Positions 39,651 through 52,195 of a stretch of DNA of 64,000 bases are shown piece by piece. Each line of letters opens with the position of its first letter. The stretch's first letter is position 1. The stretch is from Holacanthus passer (taxonomy: Eukaryota > Chordata > Actinopteri > Pomacanthidae): NCBI GenBank assembly GCA_025331565.1, contig JAFREQ010000040.1, forward strand, positions 2,001,501 to 2,065,500, written 5' to 3'. The notes beneath the pieces are model-generated. The model worked only from the letters and a program-made list of their open reading frames with translations. It was not told the DNA's origin and searched no databases. The translations under genes and the position numbers were made by a program.

Positions 39651-42119
39651 TGCATGACGAATATAAATATACAAATGAAATAAATACAGCGGACTTGACG
39701 TTTTATTATCTACAGACCAAAACCATTCATATGCACATCCAGACAGATATGTGCTCTGTTTCCATAACCAAATGACATGTATTCAAACTGGTGCAGTGCA
39801 GGTATCATTGTTTGCAGGCCAGCTATCACTGCCATAAATGAGGTTGAACAGTGGCTTTCTGTCCCGAGCACAGACAGCTTGTTACTGGCACCTCAGTGTT
39901 CGAAGCTAATGGGATCATGTAGCCTCATCGGGGACGTGAATAATAGAGATGTCGAAATGTTGAAGAGGGGATAAACAGACAGCGGTGCAAAACAAAAGTG
40001 CACAAAAGTCATGAGAAAGTAAAAAAGGTGGGGACTTTGAAACCCAGTAAACACATCACGAAGAGCTTCATAACAGCATCTCGGCACATTTGCGATCCAA
40101 GTTTTATGTCAGCTTTCAATCAGCACCCAACATGACGGATTGATAGAAGTGTGAAAGCCAGTTTGGCAGCAACGCCGCGCTGTGACAGATGAACCGAATC
40201 TGAAAAGCTGAAGGCATAACGAGGCATCGTTTGAGGTCATTATCAGGATTACAATAATGGCAGGGATGCAAATTAGCATGCAGCACATTACACAGCCCCT
40301 TGCATAATCTCCTGAATCTGGATCCAGATAATCAAAAATAATACATCCACTCCTGAGACGCTGCCTCAGCGCCGAGCTGCCAAATATCTGCAATGCAAAT
40401 AGTTAAAGTTAAGTTAAAGCCCTGATGTGTAGGACTGGAACATTTCTGACTGTGGTGACTCTGAGAGGTTTTATCTGAAAAGAGTCACTCCAGGTTTCTT
40501 TATCTACAAGCTAAAGCTTCAGCTTCTTTTATCAGGTTAATAATATATCATTCTTAACAAAGGGGTGTTAATATTGATCTTGATATTGGCCACAGATCGG
40601 GTCAGATTGCCTGCTATACTTTTTCCAAAGTCCACCACATCCACAGCTGATGTTGCATTAAAAAGACAATTGTGGGGGCAACATTACATTTGTCATTAAC
40701 GACCTTACTGTGTGTTACAGTAGCTATTTGTGTAGCTGAAGTTTAAACAGCTCTGATGCTAAGTTGCTAAGATGCCAAGCCTGCTGATTTTTGCTTTGTT
40801 GATCTTGAATCTCATTCATCAACATGAATTAAAGTACAACTTTTCACTCAACTATGTAAAATATAATCATTTATTCATTATATAATTTGGAATAATCAGC
40901 TTGCTACACAATAATAAGCACATGTCATAGGACAGTGTGTAATGGTGTAAATATCCAGTTGAGTCTCCATTGTGTGTTTTGGAGGAAGAAATGTTGTATT
41001 AACACACAACTTCTGTTACGAGTTCATACAAACGCATAATGCAAAATACAAAAATCAATCACCATGAATATTGTAACAGAAACACGACCAGCTGATCCCA
41101 GAGCTGCGCAGGATAAAACTGATCTAATCAGTACGGCGACGTAAACAGCGCTCGATGTTTGTCAGACTTGTTGAAAGAAAGCTCTCACTTTCCTCCAGCT
41201 CTCTCAGCTTCGCTCTGTGTGTTATATTATAAAACTGGTCAGATATTTGCTGAAGGAGGCACGAGGTGATCACAAGCAGCAGCGTACAGATGTGAAAAAA
41301 ATCTGTTCTTTCTATATTGAAATTTTCACAACAAACAAAAAGCACTGGTTCATCTGTTGCAGATCCTGCTTTTGTTTCCTAAAGGATGCTGTGTTTTCTT
41401 GGATAAAGGAAGCTCCTCTTTTCCATCTGCTGACCAGCTCTTATCTCGACTGTCTCATACTGTAGATACATGAAGGTAAATACGTTTGTTTAGGAGCATG
41501 CTCATTAAAAAGGACACCACATAGTCGAGTGAATAATGAGGGCGGAGAGAGGATTTCCCCTTTGATTGAATAAATCCGGCCCGAGCATTTATTCATTCAT
41601 ATGTACTGCTCATTCATGCACACGGAACATGCATAATTCAGAAGACATGTACTGTATATTTAAATAGAATACATAATTCACTCATTCATCCACACACACA
41701 CACACACAGACATTTTGCATTTTCATACGTTGCTGCGTTGCTCATATATCTGACAAATAAAACAGACAGGGTAATGAAACAGTTTACACACAATGTGCTG
41801 ACGATGCAGATTCAGGAAAATCACAGTGTGGTAAATAAAGCTGCGTGATGCCTATTTTTATTTCTTAAATACTCCTCCTAGACGTGGTGACTCATCCCTG
41901 ATATAATTAATAACAAAGTGAAAATCAGGTTTCACTCAACAGTAACGTGCTCAGTCTGAGATATAATTTCCTAATGTATGATTAATAATTTAGCAACATC
42001 AAGATATGCTCACTCTTCTCTTCTGCAGTTTCCGGACATTGAAGAAAATAAGTGTTAATATGTGGACATGGAGCTTGGTTTTTTTTTTAGGTCTGAAGTT
42101 GCTTTAACAATGAGAGCCA

Positions 42120-42480
42120 ATTTGGAAAATGGCTGCGAGAGGGAGAGTGTAACAGCCAAGATGCCATAATGGGTGTGCACTTATGTGAAGCCTCCTTTGA
42201 GCCATTATTGTATTTAAGGTTAATTCACTCTAATTAGACGCAGACAGAAAAGCAGGTCACACCGCGGATGTTTCTCTGTTTGGTTTCCAATTAGAAAAGC
42301 GTTTCTACTTAGTGTTTTCACGCTGTTACGAGCAGTTTACAGCTGTTTTAATTTACGTTTCGACTTCACAATGATCATTTTGAATTAAAGATTCATGCGA
42401 GGAATTGAAATGATTTTTTTCCGGCAAGTTCTCCAAAATGAAGCCCTCAGATGCTCCGGATAAACATTACGTTTGATGAG
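42120..42480. promoter_or_regulatory. candidate non-coding regulatory block
   Basis: Unique sequence with CTCTAATTAGACGC, AAGATGCCATAATGGG and CCATTATTGTATTTAAGG. No repeat homology seen and no open frame. Suggestive only. Confidence 0.18.
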
Positions 42481-43239
42481 TGTTTTCCCTGTGTGCTAAA
42501 GATTCTTTGGCTCAGTCTGAACAGAAACACTTTGTACGTCTTCAGAGAGGCATAATGAAAAACCCGAACTACGCTTGCTCTCGATTATTTCCTCAGCTGA
42601 TCATAAAAAGTGCATCTTTCCCACCAAGTCTGATCCCGCGGTTTCTTTGAGAGGCTTTAATGGGTTTTGACTTCGAGTCAGAGAAAATGAGATTCGGCAG
42701 TGAATTGCCTCTAGAAGACACATTCATCTGAGGTAACAACATGCAATCACGCTCAAGGTGTTCTCTATTTCATAACATGCTTGTGACATTTGAATAGGAG
42801 TCGTCTGGCGTGTTGCTTCAGTCTGCTTCCATACAGGAACAGCGCGTCAATTTAGATTGAAAGACAAAAAAGACAGCCCCCGCCATTTGAACTAAAGAAC
42901 ATGGCTCCAGGTTAGCCATGAAAATAAATGTTGTAAAGCTGTTTTTCAGACAGAGCCAGGTTGTGGGCTTTATATATTCCCCTGCTTTGAGCTTCCTCTC
43001 TGGGCTTGATTACAGTCTGTGTCCAACTGTTACTGCAGCTCACAAAGAGCATTAATGATACCCTCTTAAAACCCACAAAGAGCATGTGATTTGTGTGTGT
43101 GTGTGTGAGGATGTGTTTCTGCAGGTCTAGGGAGGATGCTTCACTGTCAGAGCTGAATTATCTTTTTGGGTTTGTGTCTGGCAGAAACCAGCGAGACCCA
43201 GAAGGCAGGAGAGGAAGCTGGATGGCCCGGCCTTCATGT

Positions 43240-43870
43240 CGGTTTAACCCTTAGATACACACAAGCTAACGTTTCATATTATTTTACCAATGATTCGCAT
43301 TCTATCCTAAATTAACCCCTCAGTGTACTGACTCCCCTTTTTTTCCCCTTAAGTAGTTTTAAGGTTGTTAAAATCAACCTATTTAAAATTTGTATCAGCT
43401 TATAACTCTTTACTGAAGCTGCATAATTTTAGAGAGTGAAATATTCATTACACAGTGCATTGTCATTATACTTTCTGTGCAATATGTCATTCACTGTGCA
43501 ATATCTATTTTCATCTATCTTAATTCAATGTCTATAGTGTATGTACTGTTCACATATTTCATACATTTCTCTTGGAAATTCGTGCTTTTTAGCTTGTTTA
43601 AATTATTGATACTTTTATATTTGTTTTAGTAAAATTGTTCATACTTTTTAGACCTCTCTATCCATCTATCTTCTCTATCCTCTTTGCTGCTATACACATA
43701 TCTTAACTTATCTAGTCTAGTAAATTCAGCAAATCATTTTATGCACTTTTCCCCAAGTTCCCTCTGACCTGTTTGGTATCTTTGGAGAGTTTTGTTGGGA
43801 TTTCCACAATAAAGTTTCGTGCGTTTGAACAGTGTTTGGTTACAGCCAAGCCAAGAAGAGCCTGCAGCAT
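43240..43870. repeat. diverged dispersed repeat with LINE-like tail
   Basis: Starts TTAACCCTTAGATAC. Contains GTGCAATATGTCATTCACTG and TGTTTGGTATCTTTGGAGAG, then ACAATAAAGTTTCGTG; the last part matches 10335-10420. Likely two old repeats side by side. Confidence 0.35.
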
Positions 43871-45902
43871 TTTAGCATCACTATCTGTAATCAGTTTAAG
43901 AAACACTTCACCAACAGACTCTGCATCTGTTCTTCTGTTTCATGCATTTTAATTGTGTGTTTTTAATATATACACCCCTGAAAAGCCCTATTGATGCTGA
44001 GTGAATTATCCCGTTGAAATAAATCTGATGAGCTCCAAAATAGTTTAAAATGCCTTTATTGCACTTGGCTATAATCTGAATCCAGCACACATTCGCTTCA
44101 TGGCCTTCATAAGGGACACAGGTTCAAAACGTATTTGTTGCAGCTTATCAACTTCTCATTATGAGCAAATAAAGTTTTTATGAGCCTGTTTTTAGAGTCT
44201 CCTGGATCTTCTTTTCCTCATTACTATCTTTAATATCCGAAAAGCAGCTCGCAAGCTTTCTTTGATTTTCAAGATCTCAGTAAAAGATATTTGTGGTGTA
44301 AAAGTGTCGAGGGAGGTGGCGAAGCAGAAGAGTTCAATATGAGCAAAAAAAAAAAAGAAAAGATACTTTGATAACATATTGAGCTGGTAATAAAACCTTT
44401 GCGTGCTGACCAGCGTGGAGCGTACGTCACATGCTGTAATTCAACACTCAGTTATGAGAAATCTGGTTAAGATGCTCAGATTACTGTGATTCAAACTGGG
44501 TCATTGTGACATAAAACCATCTGGAAGCATCATTTATTTTCCTTAATGTGCACAAAATGTCTTTTATGGCATCAAAGGTCCATTTGGATATCAATCGAAA
44601 GACATTTTGGACCTCAAATTACGAAGCATGTTTTTCATGCGTGTCCTCTGGTCTTGTATCTGCGGGCGGGTCACACACCTCAGGTGGCACGAGAATAATC
44701 TGGTTTATTAATGGACACTGAGAGACTTGGTTACAGGGCGTCGAAGGTGCATGTAAACAGCTTCACCGGAGAGCAGCTGGTGGCAAGGTCATTCTCTGCG
44801 TGAGGCCAAAGGACAAGTTTGCATGAACACTGATTATTCAGCTAATAACACAACAGAAATGGTCATGTAAACACCTCAGTTTAATTGTGTTTGGAGATTT
44901 GTTTTAGGGAACAGAAGAACTCAACAACAAGCTGAAAACACACAAGGGACTATGGCTGACAGCTGCCTGTTTACACATCCAACAGACTATATTTATCATT
45001 ATTTACATATACTGTATATATTATTATTTATTAGTCATGCAACAATATAAGCATTCTTTTAGAGTGGCGTCTTTAGTCTGATGAATTTAAGTCCTTTTAG
45101 CTCTGGTTTGGCTTAACTTTGTCAAACATTTGGTGCCATTTAACACACAGTGAAGCTATTAAAGCATTTTTGCTGAAAACAGCTGCCTAATGTGGCTGGA
45201 AATGGAGTTAATGAGAAAAGTAAAACTGAACCACACTGTGAATGTGTCACAAAACCAAATCAGGCTGAAGGCTGCAGAGAACAGCAGAGTTCGGTGATGA
45301 TTCTTTGTCACTGTAAAGGACGTTATATTCAGCCATTTGATCCAATGCTGCTGTGAAAGATATTAATAAGTTGCAGAGCCAAGTTTGTATGAACAAGAAT
45401 AAACTCACTCGCTCTAATAAACTATCTCACAACAATAAACTAACTCACTTAAACAACAGCAATGGTGATGTAAACACCTCAGTCTAATTGCGTGATTGTA
45501 GCGGTGTGTTATCATATCATATTTCTCCTGCTTTGTTCTGTTTTAATCCAGAAGGTTAAGTCGTTGTTTTCTTAGATTCAATATATTTATAACATTAGCA
45601 TTCACTGAGAGTTTCAGTCCATCTGATAATATTCACTCTCCTTTTATCTCTGGTTTTGTCTCCACCAGCTCCTGAGAAAAAAAAAAGCAGCTTCTTTAGT
45701 CACACGGTTGATTTTCTTGACCAGGTTTCAGGCCGTGAACAGTCGGTTTTATGTGCCTCGGCCTCCTGCTGCTGCTGAAAGGATGGTTGATTTGGGGTTT
45801 GTCACAATGAGCCAAGCTTTTTGCACTGATCCACTGTTAATATAAAAGTGAACCTCTGTGTGAGGACAGCTGAGTTACCACAGAAGTTTCTGTTTACACT
45901 TC

Positions 45903-45910
45903 ATCTGGAC
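45903..45910. repeat. left 8-bp target-site duplication of the giant element
   Basis: ATCTGGAC directly abuts the left TIR and is identical to the octamer that abuts the right TIR at 61152-61159. A perfect 8-bp match exactly at both TIR borders is unlikely by chance and has the length expected for hAT transposition. Confidence 0.8.
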
Positions 45911-46383
45911 CAGAGCCGGCCCAAGCCTCCATTGGGCCCTAAGCAAAATTTGATTTTGGGGCCCTCTATTTCTGCCAATAATATTAATTGTTGATCATTC
46001 ACACACCTATTATAAACCCATTGTGGCTCTGGCAGTGTTGTTTACGTTATCCTTTTGTCAGCCTAACATCTTTTCACATTTAAGGGGGTTGCCCAGTTAA
46101 TTACATAAATACCAATGCAATAATGATACAAATAATACCAATGAATGAATGATGAATGATGTCAAGGGTGCCACATATGATTGTTAATTTCAAAATGTAG
46201 CACATTCAGCTACAAGAGCAGCCTGGGGTTTATTTACACAACATTCCAAGTGATAAAGCAATTTATTTACTGTAGAAGTGTCATCTGGTTTATGATTTTT
46301 TGTTTCATAAAAGAAAAACTGCAACAGCAATGTGCAAGAATAATTTTTAGTTGAACAACAATAAAGTGCAACAACAAATAAAA

Positions 46384-46517
46384 TCACTTTGATAAATATA
46401 AAAAAACAATACAGACAACAGACAGAATTGAGTACAGTACAGAGGGCCACTCAGCTGGGTCCACTGGCAGAGCTGGTGATGATCCATACTGTGTAGACGA
46501 TGTTGTGATGGAAGTCG
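46384..46517 (-). CDS. terminal exon of element-encoded gene (DPAEWPSVL motif)
   Basis: The acceptor is TCACTTCCTCAG|CGACTTCC at 46518/46517. Reading in phase 1 gives an S/T/P-rich linker (ATSITTSSTQYGSSP), then ALPVDPAEWPSVL, then a hydrophobic stretch (YSILSVVCIVFLYLSK) and TGA at 46386-46384. A D-P-x-x-W-P motif after a low-complexity linker is common just before the TTF-type zinc finger of hAT transposases (family knowledge, from memory). The hydrophobic end looks like read-through past an internal-deletion junction. Two AATAAA motifs follow within 160 nt. Confidence 0.5.
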
Positions 46518-46662
46518 CTGAGGAAGTGACAAAAGAAAAACAATGACTTAAAAAAGAAGGACCTATAAAGCCATTAAATTACAGTCCTGGACTGAATTAT
46601 TAATCTCTGAATGTTTTACATTACAATGAGCAATTATAAAGGATGTTTTGCTGTTAACTTAC

Positions 46663-46734
46663 CGGGTAGATCAGTGGGGGTTGCAGACACGGAGGGGGCA
46701 GTGGGCACAGAGGATGGCAGTGCAAGAAAGTGCT
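46663..46734 (-). CDS. 72-nt internal exon, Ser/Thr/Pro-rich linker
   Basis: The probable acceptor is CCACTCCAG|AGCACTTT and the donor is CTACCCG|GTAAGTT at 46663/46662, a strong match to consensus. It encodes HFLALPSSVPTAP and SVSATPTDLPG, entering and leaving in phase 1 and splicing across a 145-bp intron to the terminal exon to give LPGATS. Its 3' end (GATCTAC then GTAAGT) resembles the microexon units 7-9 kb upstream, suggesting they share ancestry with this exon end. Confidence 0.5.
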
Positions 46735-47039
46735 CTGGAGTGGATGGACCAAGGATGAAAAAAAAACAGCAACAAAAGCTCGCCATGTTAGATGAAATAT
46801 TACACTAGAAAATGATGCTTACTTTTTTTAAATAACAAAAATGATTAAAATTTCATTATATCAGTTTATTTTTGCTTGTAATAAGATAAACTCTGCCAGT
46901 TGAACAACTGAAATTTGCTTCAGAAATTTTAAGATAATATGCATTGTCTAAGAAGTCCCTCATCAGATGATTATATCTTAAATTAAATCTTAATGAAATA
47001 ATTTGAAATAATTTAGTTTTTGTTATTTCTTCGTTTTTG

Positions 47040-47875
47040 TTAACGATAATAACCTTGCTCCCCATTGACCCATTATCGTTTGCAGACCACTCCCCATTTG
47101 CAGACCATTCCCCATTGACACATTTCTATTTGCATACCACTCCCCGTTTGCAGACCACTCCTTATTGACCCATTGCTGTTTGCAGACCAGTCCCCATTTG
47201 CAGACCACTCCTCATTGACCCATCCATTTGCAGACCACTCCTCATTGACCCATTTCCATTTGCAGACCACTCCTCATTTGCAAACAACTCCCCACTGTTG
47301 TTTGCATTCCACTCATTGACCCATCCATTTGACCCATTGCCATTTTTGCAGATCACTCCCCATTTGCAGACCACTCCCCATTGACCCATTTCTGTTTGCA
47401 GACCACTCCCCGTTTGCATACGACTCCCCATTTACCCATTGCCATTTGCAGAACACTCCCCACTGCTGTTTGCAGACCACTGCCCATTGACCCATTGCCA
47501 TTTTCAGACCACTCCTCAATTGCATGCCACTCCCCATTGCCTCAAATCTCCCATTGTCGTTTGCAGATCACTCCCCGTTTGCTGACCACTCCTCATTGAC
47601 CCACTGGCATTTGCAGACCACTACTCATTTGCATACCACTCCCCATTGCCGTTTGCAGACCACTCCCCATTGCCCCAAATCCCCCACTGCCGTTTGCAGA
47701 CCACGCCCCGTTTGCAGACCACTCCCCATTGCCCCAAATCCCCCACTGCCGTTTGCAGACCACTCCCCATTGCCCCAAATCCCCCACTGCCGTTTGCAGA
47801 CCACTCCCCATTGCCCCAAATCCCCCACTGCCGTTTGCAGACCACTCCCCATTGCCCCAAATCCCCCATTGCCGT
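47040..47875. repeat. tandem array I (about 30-41-bp units, TTTGCAGACCACTCCCC core)
   Basis: Irregular units at 47040-47640 and a regular 41-bp set at 47645-47870: TGCCCCAAAT recurs at 47730, 47771 and 47812 (exact 41-bp steps). The shared core TTTGCAGACCAC is the complement of GTGGTCTGCAAA. The continuous reading frames here are an artefact of repetition. Confidence 0.85.
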
Positions 47876-49195
47876 TGGGAGTGAGAGAGATAGATAGATA
47901 CAGAGAGAGACAGAGAGTGAGAGAGACTGACAGAGCGAGAGAGGCTGAGAGAGGGAGGGAAAGAGAGACATAAGATAAGATAAACCTTTATTCGTCCCAC
48001 AGTGGCAAAATTCACAGAGACAGAGAGAAAGCGAGAGAGAGAGAGACTGACAGAGTGAGAAAGAGACTGAAGGAGAGAGAGACTGAAAGAGAGAGTGAGA
48101 AAGAGACACACGGAGAGAGAGGGAAAGAGAGACAGAGAGGGAGGGATAGAGACTGACAGAATGAGAGAGACACTGAAAGAGCGAGAGAGAGACAGAGAGA
48201 CAGTGAGACTGAGAGACAGAGACAGTGAGACTGAGAGACAGAGACAGAGAGGGAGAGACAGAGAGGGAGGGAAAGAGAGACTGAAAGAGAAAGAGACTGA
48301 AAAGAGAGTGAGAAAAAGAGATACACAGAGAGAGAGACAAAGACAGAGACTGAGAGAGGGAGGAAAAAAGACTGAAAGAGGGAGACTGAAAGAGAGTGTG
48401 AGAGAGACAAAGACTGAAAGAGAGAGAGAGAACGAGAGAGAGACTGAAAGAGAGAGAGAACGAGAGAGAGACAGAGAGAGAGACAGAGAGAGACAGAGAG
48501 CGAGAGGGAGGGAAAGAGAGACTGAAAGAGAGAGTGAGAAAGAGAGATACACAGAGAGAGACAAAGACAGAGACTGAGAGAGGGAGGAAAAAAAGAGACT
48601 GAAAGAGAAAGACTGAAAGAGAGTGTGAGAGACAGACAGCACGAGAGAAACTGACAAAGCGAGACAAAGACTGAAAGAGAGAGAGAGGCTGATGGAACAG
48701 AGAGAGACAGAGAACAAGAGAGACTGAAAGAGAGAGAAACAGAGAGACAGAGAGTGAGAGAGAGACTGAAAGAGAGAGACAGAGTGAGAGAGAGACAGAA
48801 ACTGAGAGAGGGAGGGAAAGAGAGACTGAAAGAGGGAGACTGAAAGAGTGTGAGAGAGAGACAGACAGCACGAGAGAAACTGACAGAGCGAGACAAAGAC
48901 TGAAAGAGAGAGAGACTGAAAGAGAGAGAGACTGAAAGAGAGAGACAGAGAGCGAGAGAGAGACAGAACAAGAGAGACTGAAAGAGAGACAGACAGAGAG
49001 CGAGAGAGAGACTGGCAGAATAGAGAGACTGAAAGAGAGAGGGAAAGAGACTGAAAAGAGAGACTGAAGAGACTGAGAGGAGTATGAGAGACTGAGAGAG
49101 ATAGAGAGCAAGAGAGAAACTGACAGAGCGAGACAGAGACTGAAAGAACAGAGAGAGGGAAAGAGAGAGAGACACAAAGACAGAGACAGCACCCT
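47876..49195. repeat. 1.3-kb GA-rich polypurine tract
   Basis: The + strand is almost entirely purine: gagagactgaaagag-type units with acagag and gagagagag runs. The very long open frames on both strands (Ser/Leu-rich on the minus strand, Arg/Glu-rich on the plus strand) arise because GA-repeats lack stop codons; they are not genes. Long polypurine tracts can form triplex DNA and are prone to slippage and assembly error. Confidence 0.9.
47970..48016 (-). mobile_element. LINE 3'-tail fragment inside the GA tract
   Basis: Read on the minus strand it is GTGAATTTTGCCACTGTG, GGACGAATAAAGG, then (TTATC)n. This is the usual extreme 3' end of a 5'-truncated teleost LINE with a microsatellite tail, about 47 bp long. 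Confidence 0.55.
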
Positions 49196-49198
49196 ATC

Positions 49199-49495
49199 TG
49201 ACCCATTGCTGTTTGTAGACCACCTCATTTGACCATTACTTTTTACAAGAGAGAAGAGAGAAGAGAATATTTTCAATCCAATTTTGTCTATTTTATTATA
49301 ATTCAATTTTGTGAACATTTTGGACCAAATCACAAGAAAAATAATCTTAAAATATAATTTATAGAGACCCAAAAAATCCCACCTACGGCAAGCACTTGGC
49401 GACAGTGGCGAGGAAAAACTTCCTTTTAACAGGCAGAAACCTCGGGCAGAACCAGGCTTTCGGTGGGCAGCCATCTGCCGGATGCTGTTTGGGTT

Positions 49496-49535
<40 letters not shown>

Positions 49536-49836
49536 CCCATTTGACCCATTGCTGTTTTCAGACCACCTCGTTTGACCATTACTTTTTACAAGAGAGAAGA
49601 GAGAAGAGAATATTTTCAATCCAATTTTGTCTATTTTATTATAATTCAAATTTGTGAACATTTTGGACCAAATCACAAGAAAAATAATCTTAAAATATAA
49701 TTTATAGAGACCCAAAAAATCCCACCTATGGCAAGCACTTGGCGACAGTGGCGAGGAAAAACTTCCTTTTAACAGGCAGAAACCTCGGGCAGAACCAGGC
49801 TTTCGGTGGGCAGCCATCTGCCGGATGCCGTTTGGG

Positions 49837-49887
<51 letters not shown>

Positions 49888-50280
49888 ACCCCATTTGACC
49901 CATTGTTATTTTTAGACCACCTCATTTGACCATTGTCATTTTTAGACCACCTCATTTGACCATTGTCGTTTTCAGACCACCTCATTTGACCATTGTCGTT
50001 TTCAGACCACCTCATTTGACCATTACTTTTTACAAGAGAGAAGAGAGAAGAGAATATTTTCAATCCAATTTTGTCTATTTTATTATAATTCAAATTTGTG
50101 AACATTTTGGACCAAATCACAAGAAAAATAATCTTAAAATATAATTTATAGAGACCCAAAAAATCCCACCTACGGCAAGCACTTGGCGACAGTGGCGAGG
50201 AAAAACTTCCTTTTAACAGGCAGAAACCTCGGGCAGAACCAGGCTTTCGGTGGGCAGCCATCTGCCGGATGCTGTTTGGG

Positions 50281-50337
<57 letters not shown>

Positions 50338-50340
50338 CCC
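49199..50340. repeat. three tandem copies of a 340-bp block, each ending in a GA run
   Basis: The landmark CTTTTTACAAGAGAGAAG recurs at 49240, 49583 and 50017 (steps of 343 and 434; the last step has three extra 30-bp units). Each block has an AT-rich part, then a teleost-type dispersed repeat segment (CTTCCTTTTAACAGGCAG, GGCAGCCATCTGCC), then (AG)n of about 36, 44 and 53 bp, then GTGGTCT-core units. Copies differ by only a few bases, so amplification is recent. Confidence 0.85.
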
Positions 50341-51180
50341 ATTTGACCCATTGTTATTTTTAGACCACCTCATTTGACCATTGTCGTTTTCAGACCACCT
50401 CATTTGACCAATTTGACCATTGTTGTTTTCAGACCACCTCATTTGACCATTGTCATTTTCAGACCACCTCATTTGACCAATTTGACCATTGTCATTTTCA
50501 GACCACCTCATTTGACCATTGTCATTTTTAGACCACCTCATTTGACCATTGTCAGTTTTAGACCACCTCATTTGACCATTGTCAGTTTTAGACCACCTCA
50601 TTTGACCATTGTCATTTTTAGTTTTCATTTGACCACTGTTTTCACCTCATTTGACCATTTTGACCATTGTTGTTTTCAGACCACCTCATTTGACCATTTT
50701 GACCATTGTCGTTTTCAGACCACCTCATTTGACCATTGTCGTTTTTCAGACCACCTCATTTGACCATTGTCGTTTTCAGACCACCTCATTTGACCATTTT
50801 GACCATTGTCGTTTTCAGACCACCTCATTTGACCATTTTGACCATTGTCAGTTTTAGACCACCTCATTTGACCATTGCTGTTTTCAGACCACCTCATTTG
50901 ACCATTTTGACCATTGTTGTTTTCAGACCACCTCATTTGACCATTTTGACCATTGTCATTTTCAGACCACCTCATTTGACCATTTTGACCATTGTTGTTT
51001 TAGACCACCTCATTTGACCATTTTGACCATTGTCATTTTTAGACCACCTCATTTGACCATTGTCTGTTTTAGACCACCTCATTTGACCATTTTGACCATT
51101 GTCGTTTTTAGACCACCTCATTTGACCATTGTCGTTTTTAGACCACCTCATTTGACCATTGTCGTTTCCAGACCACCTCA
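49900..51180. repeat. tandem array II (30- and 39-bp units)
   Basis: Unit GACCATTGTCGTTTTCAGAC + CACCTCATTT (30 bp), with a 39-bp form that repeats GACCATTTT. Minus strand: GAGGTGGTCTGAAAACGAC. More than 25 copies from 50350 to 51180, and a short run at 49900-50015 between 340-bp blocks. Confidence 0.88.
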
Positions 51181-51221
51181 AAGACCATATCCTGGTCTTG
51201 ACTTTATCCTCTTTGACACTT

Positions 51222-51565
51222 AGGTTCTGTTTATGTCAAGTGCACCACTTGGTTTTTATGTTTCCATTTTATCCTTTCCTTTGATCTTTCCTTTTGTTTG
51301 AATGTTTCCCACTCTCATTTTAGTTGTCATTTTTCCTTTCCTTTTCATTGGTCCGTTTAGACTTCATCCTTTGCTTTGACAGGTTTCCTTTGAGTTGTTT
51401 CCCACTCTCATTTGTCATCCCATTGTTCTTTCTTCTGGTCCTCCTAGTTGTTGCATATACTCCTCTTCTCACAGGTTTTTGAATGGCATCCTGATTTTAA
51501 ACATCCAAGAGACATTTTTTTTTCCTTTGTGCAAACTTGATTCCATCTGCAATGTACTTCTTCAT
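51222..51565. repeat. left copy of a duplicated ~340-bp segment
   Basis: Matches 53161-53540: shared strings include CTTTTGTTTGAATGTTTCCC, TCATTGGTCC and TTTTAAACATCCAAGAGACA. The two copies flank tandem array III, as expected if unequal exchange created or trapped the array. Confidence 0.75.
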
Positions 51566-51639
51566 GAACTTTCCACATTTCCACATGCATTTTTTTGGAT
51601 GTCAAGACTCTCAATCCCATGCTGACTAGAGCAGTGTTT

Positions 51640-52195
51640 TTTGCAAAGAGATCCTGTGGCACGGAGAGTGTTGTTTGCAGAGAGACCACGCTGACTTGGG
51701 GAGTGCAGTTGCAGAGAGACCACCTGGCACGGAGAGCGCTGTTTGCAAAGAGATCCCCTGTCATGGGGAGGGCTGTTTGCAGAGGGATCACGCTGACTTG
51801 GGGTGTGCAGTTGCAGAGAGACCACCTGGCACGGGGAGTGCTGTTTGCAAAGAGATCCCCTGTCATGGGGAGGGCTGTTTGCAGAGGGATCACGCTGACT
51901 TGGGGTGTGCAGTTGCAGAGAGACCACCTGGCACGGGGAGTGCTGTTTGCAAAGAGATCCCCTATCATGGGGAGGGCTGTTTGCAGAGGGATCACGCTGA
52001 CTTGGGGTGTGCAGTTGCAGAGAGACCACCTGGCACGGGGAGTGCTGTTTGCAAAGAGATCCCCTATCATGGGGAGGGCTGTTTGCAGAGGGATCACGCT
52101 GACTTGGGGTGTGCAGTTGCAGAGAGACCACCTGGCACGGGGAGTGTTGTTTGCAAAGAGATCCCCTATCATGGGGAGGGCTGTTTGCAGACAGA
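51640..52195. repeat. tandem array IIIa, exact 102-bp higher-order unit
   Basis: AGATCCCC recurs at 51751, 51853, 51955, 52057 and 52159: five steps of exactly 102 bp, each made of three related ~34-bp subunits around TTTGCAGAGAGACCAC. Because 102 is a multiple of three, long frames stay open on both strands; they are spurious. Confidence 0.9.

Larger units (their letters stand above)
39651..45902. other. no gene seen upstream of the giant element
   Basis: Unique AT-rich sequence with an (AC)n run near 41692-41708 and a (GT)n run near 43095-43108, plus the repeat at 43.2-43.9 kb. No coding exon recognised. Confidence 0.5.

Noticed and set aside
47593..49579. Very long minus-strand frames (over 500 and 650 codons), Ser/Leu-rich, and an Arg/Glu-rich plus-strand frame of 160 codons
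   Set aside because: They are direct translations of the GA/CT-rich tract and minisatellites, which lack stop codons by composition.
50170..51181. Repetitive proteins with an RWSENDNGQM-type motif
   Set aside because: Translation of the 30/39-bp tandem units; same artefact.
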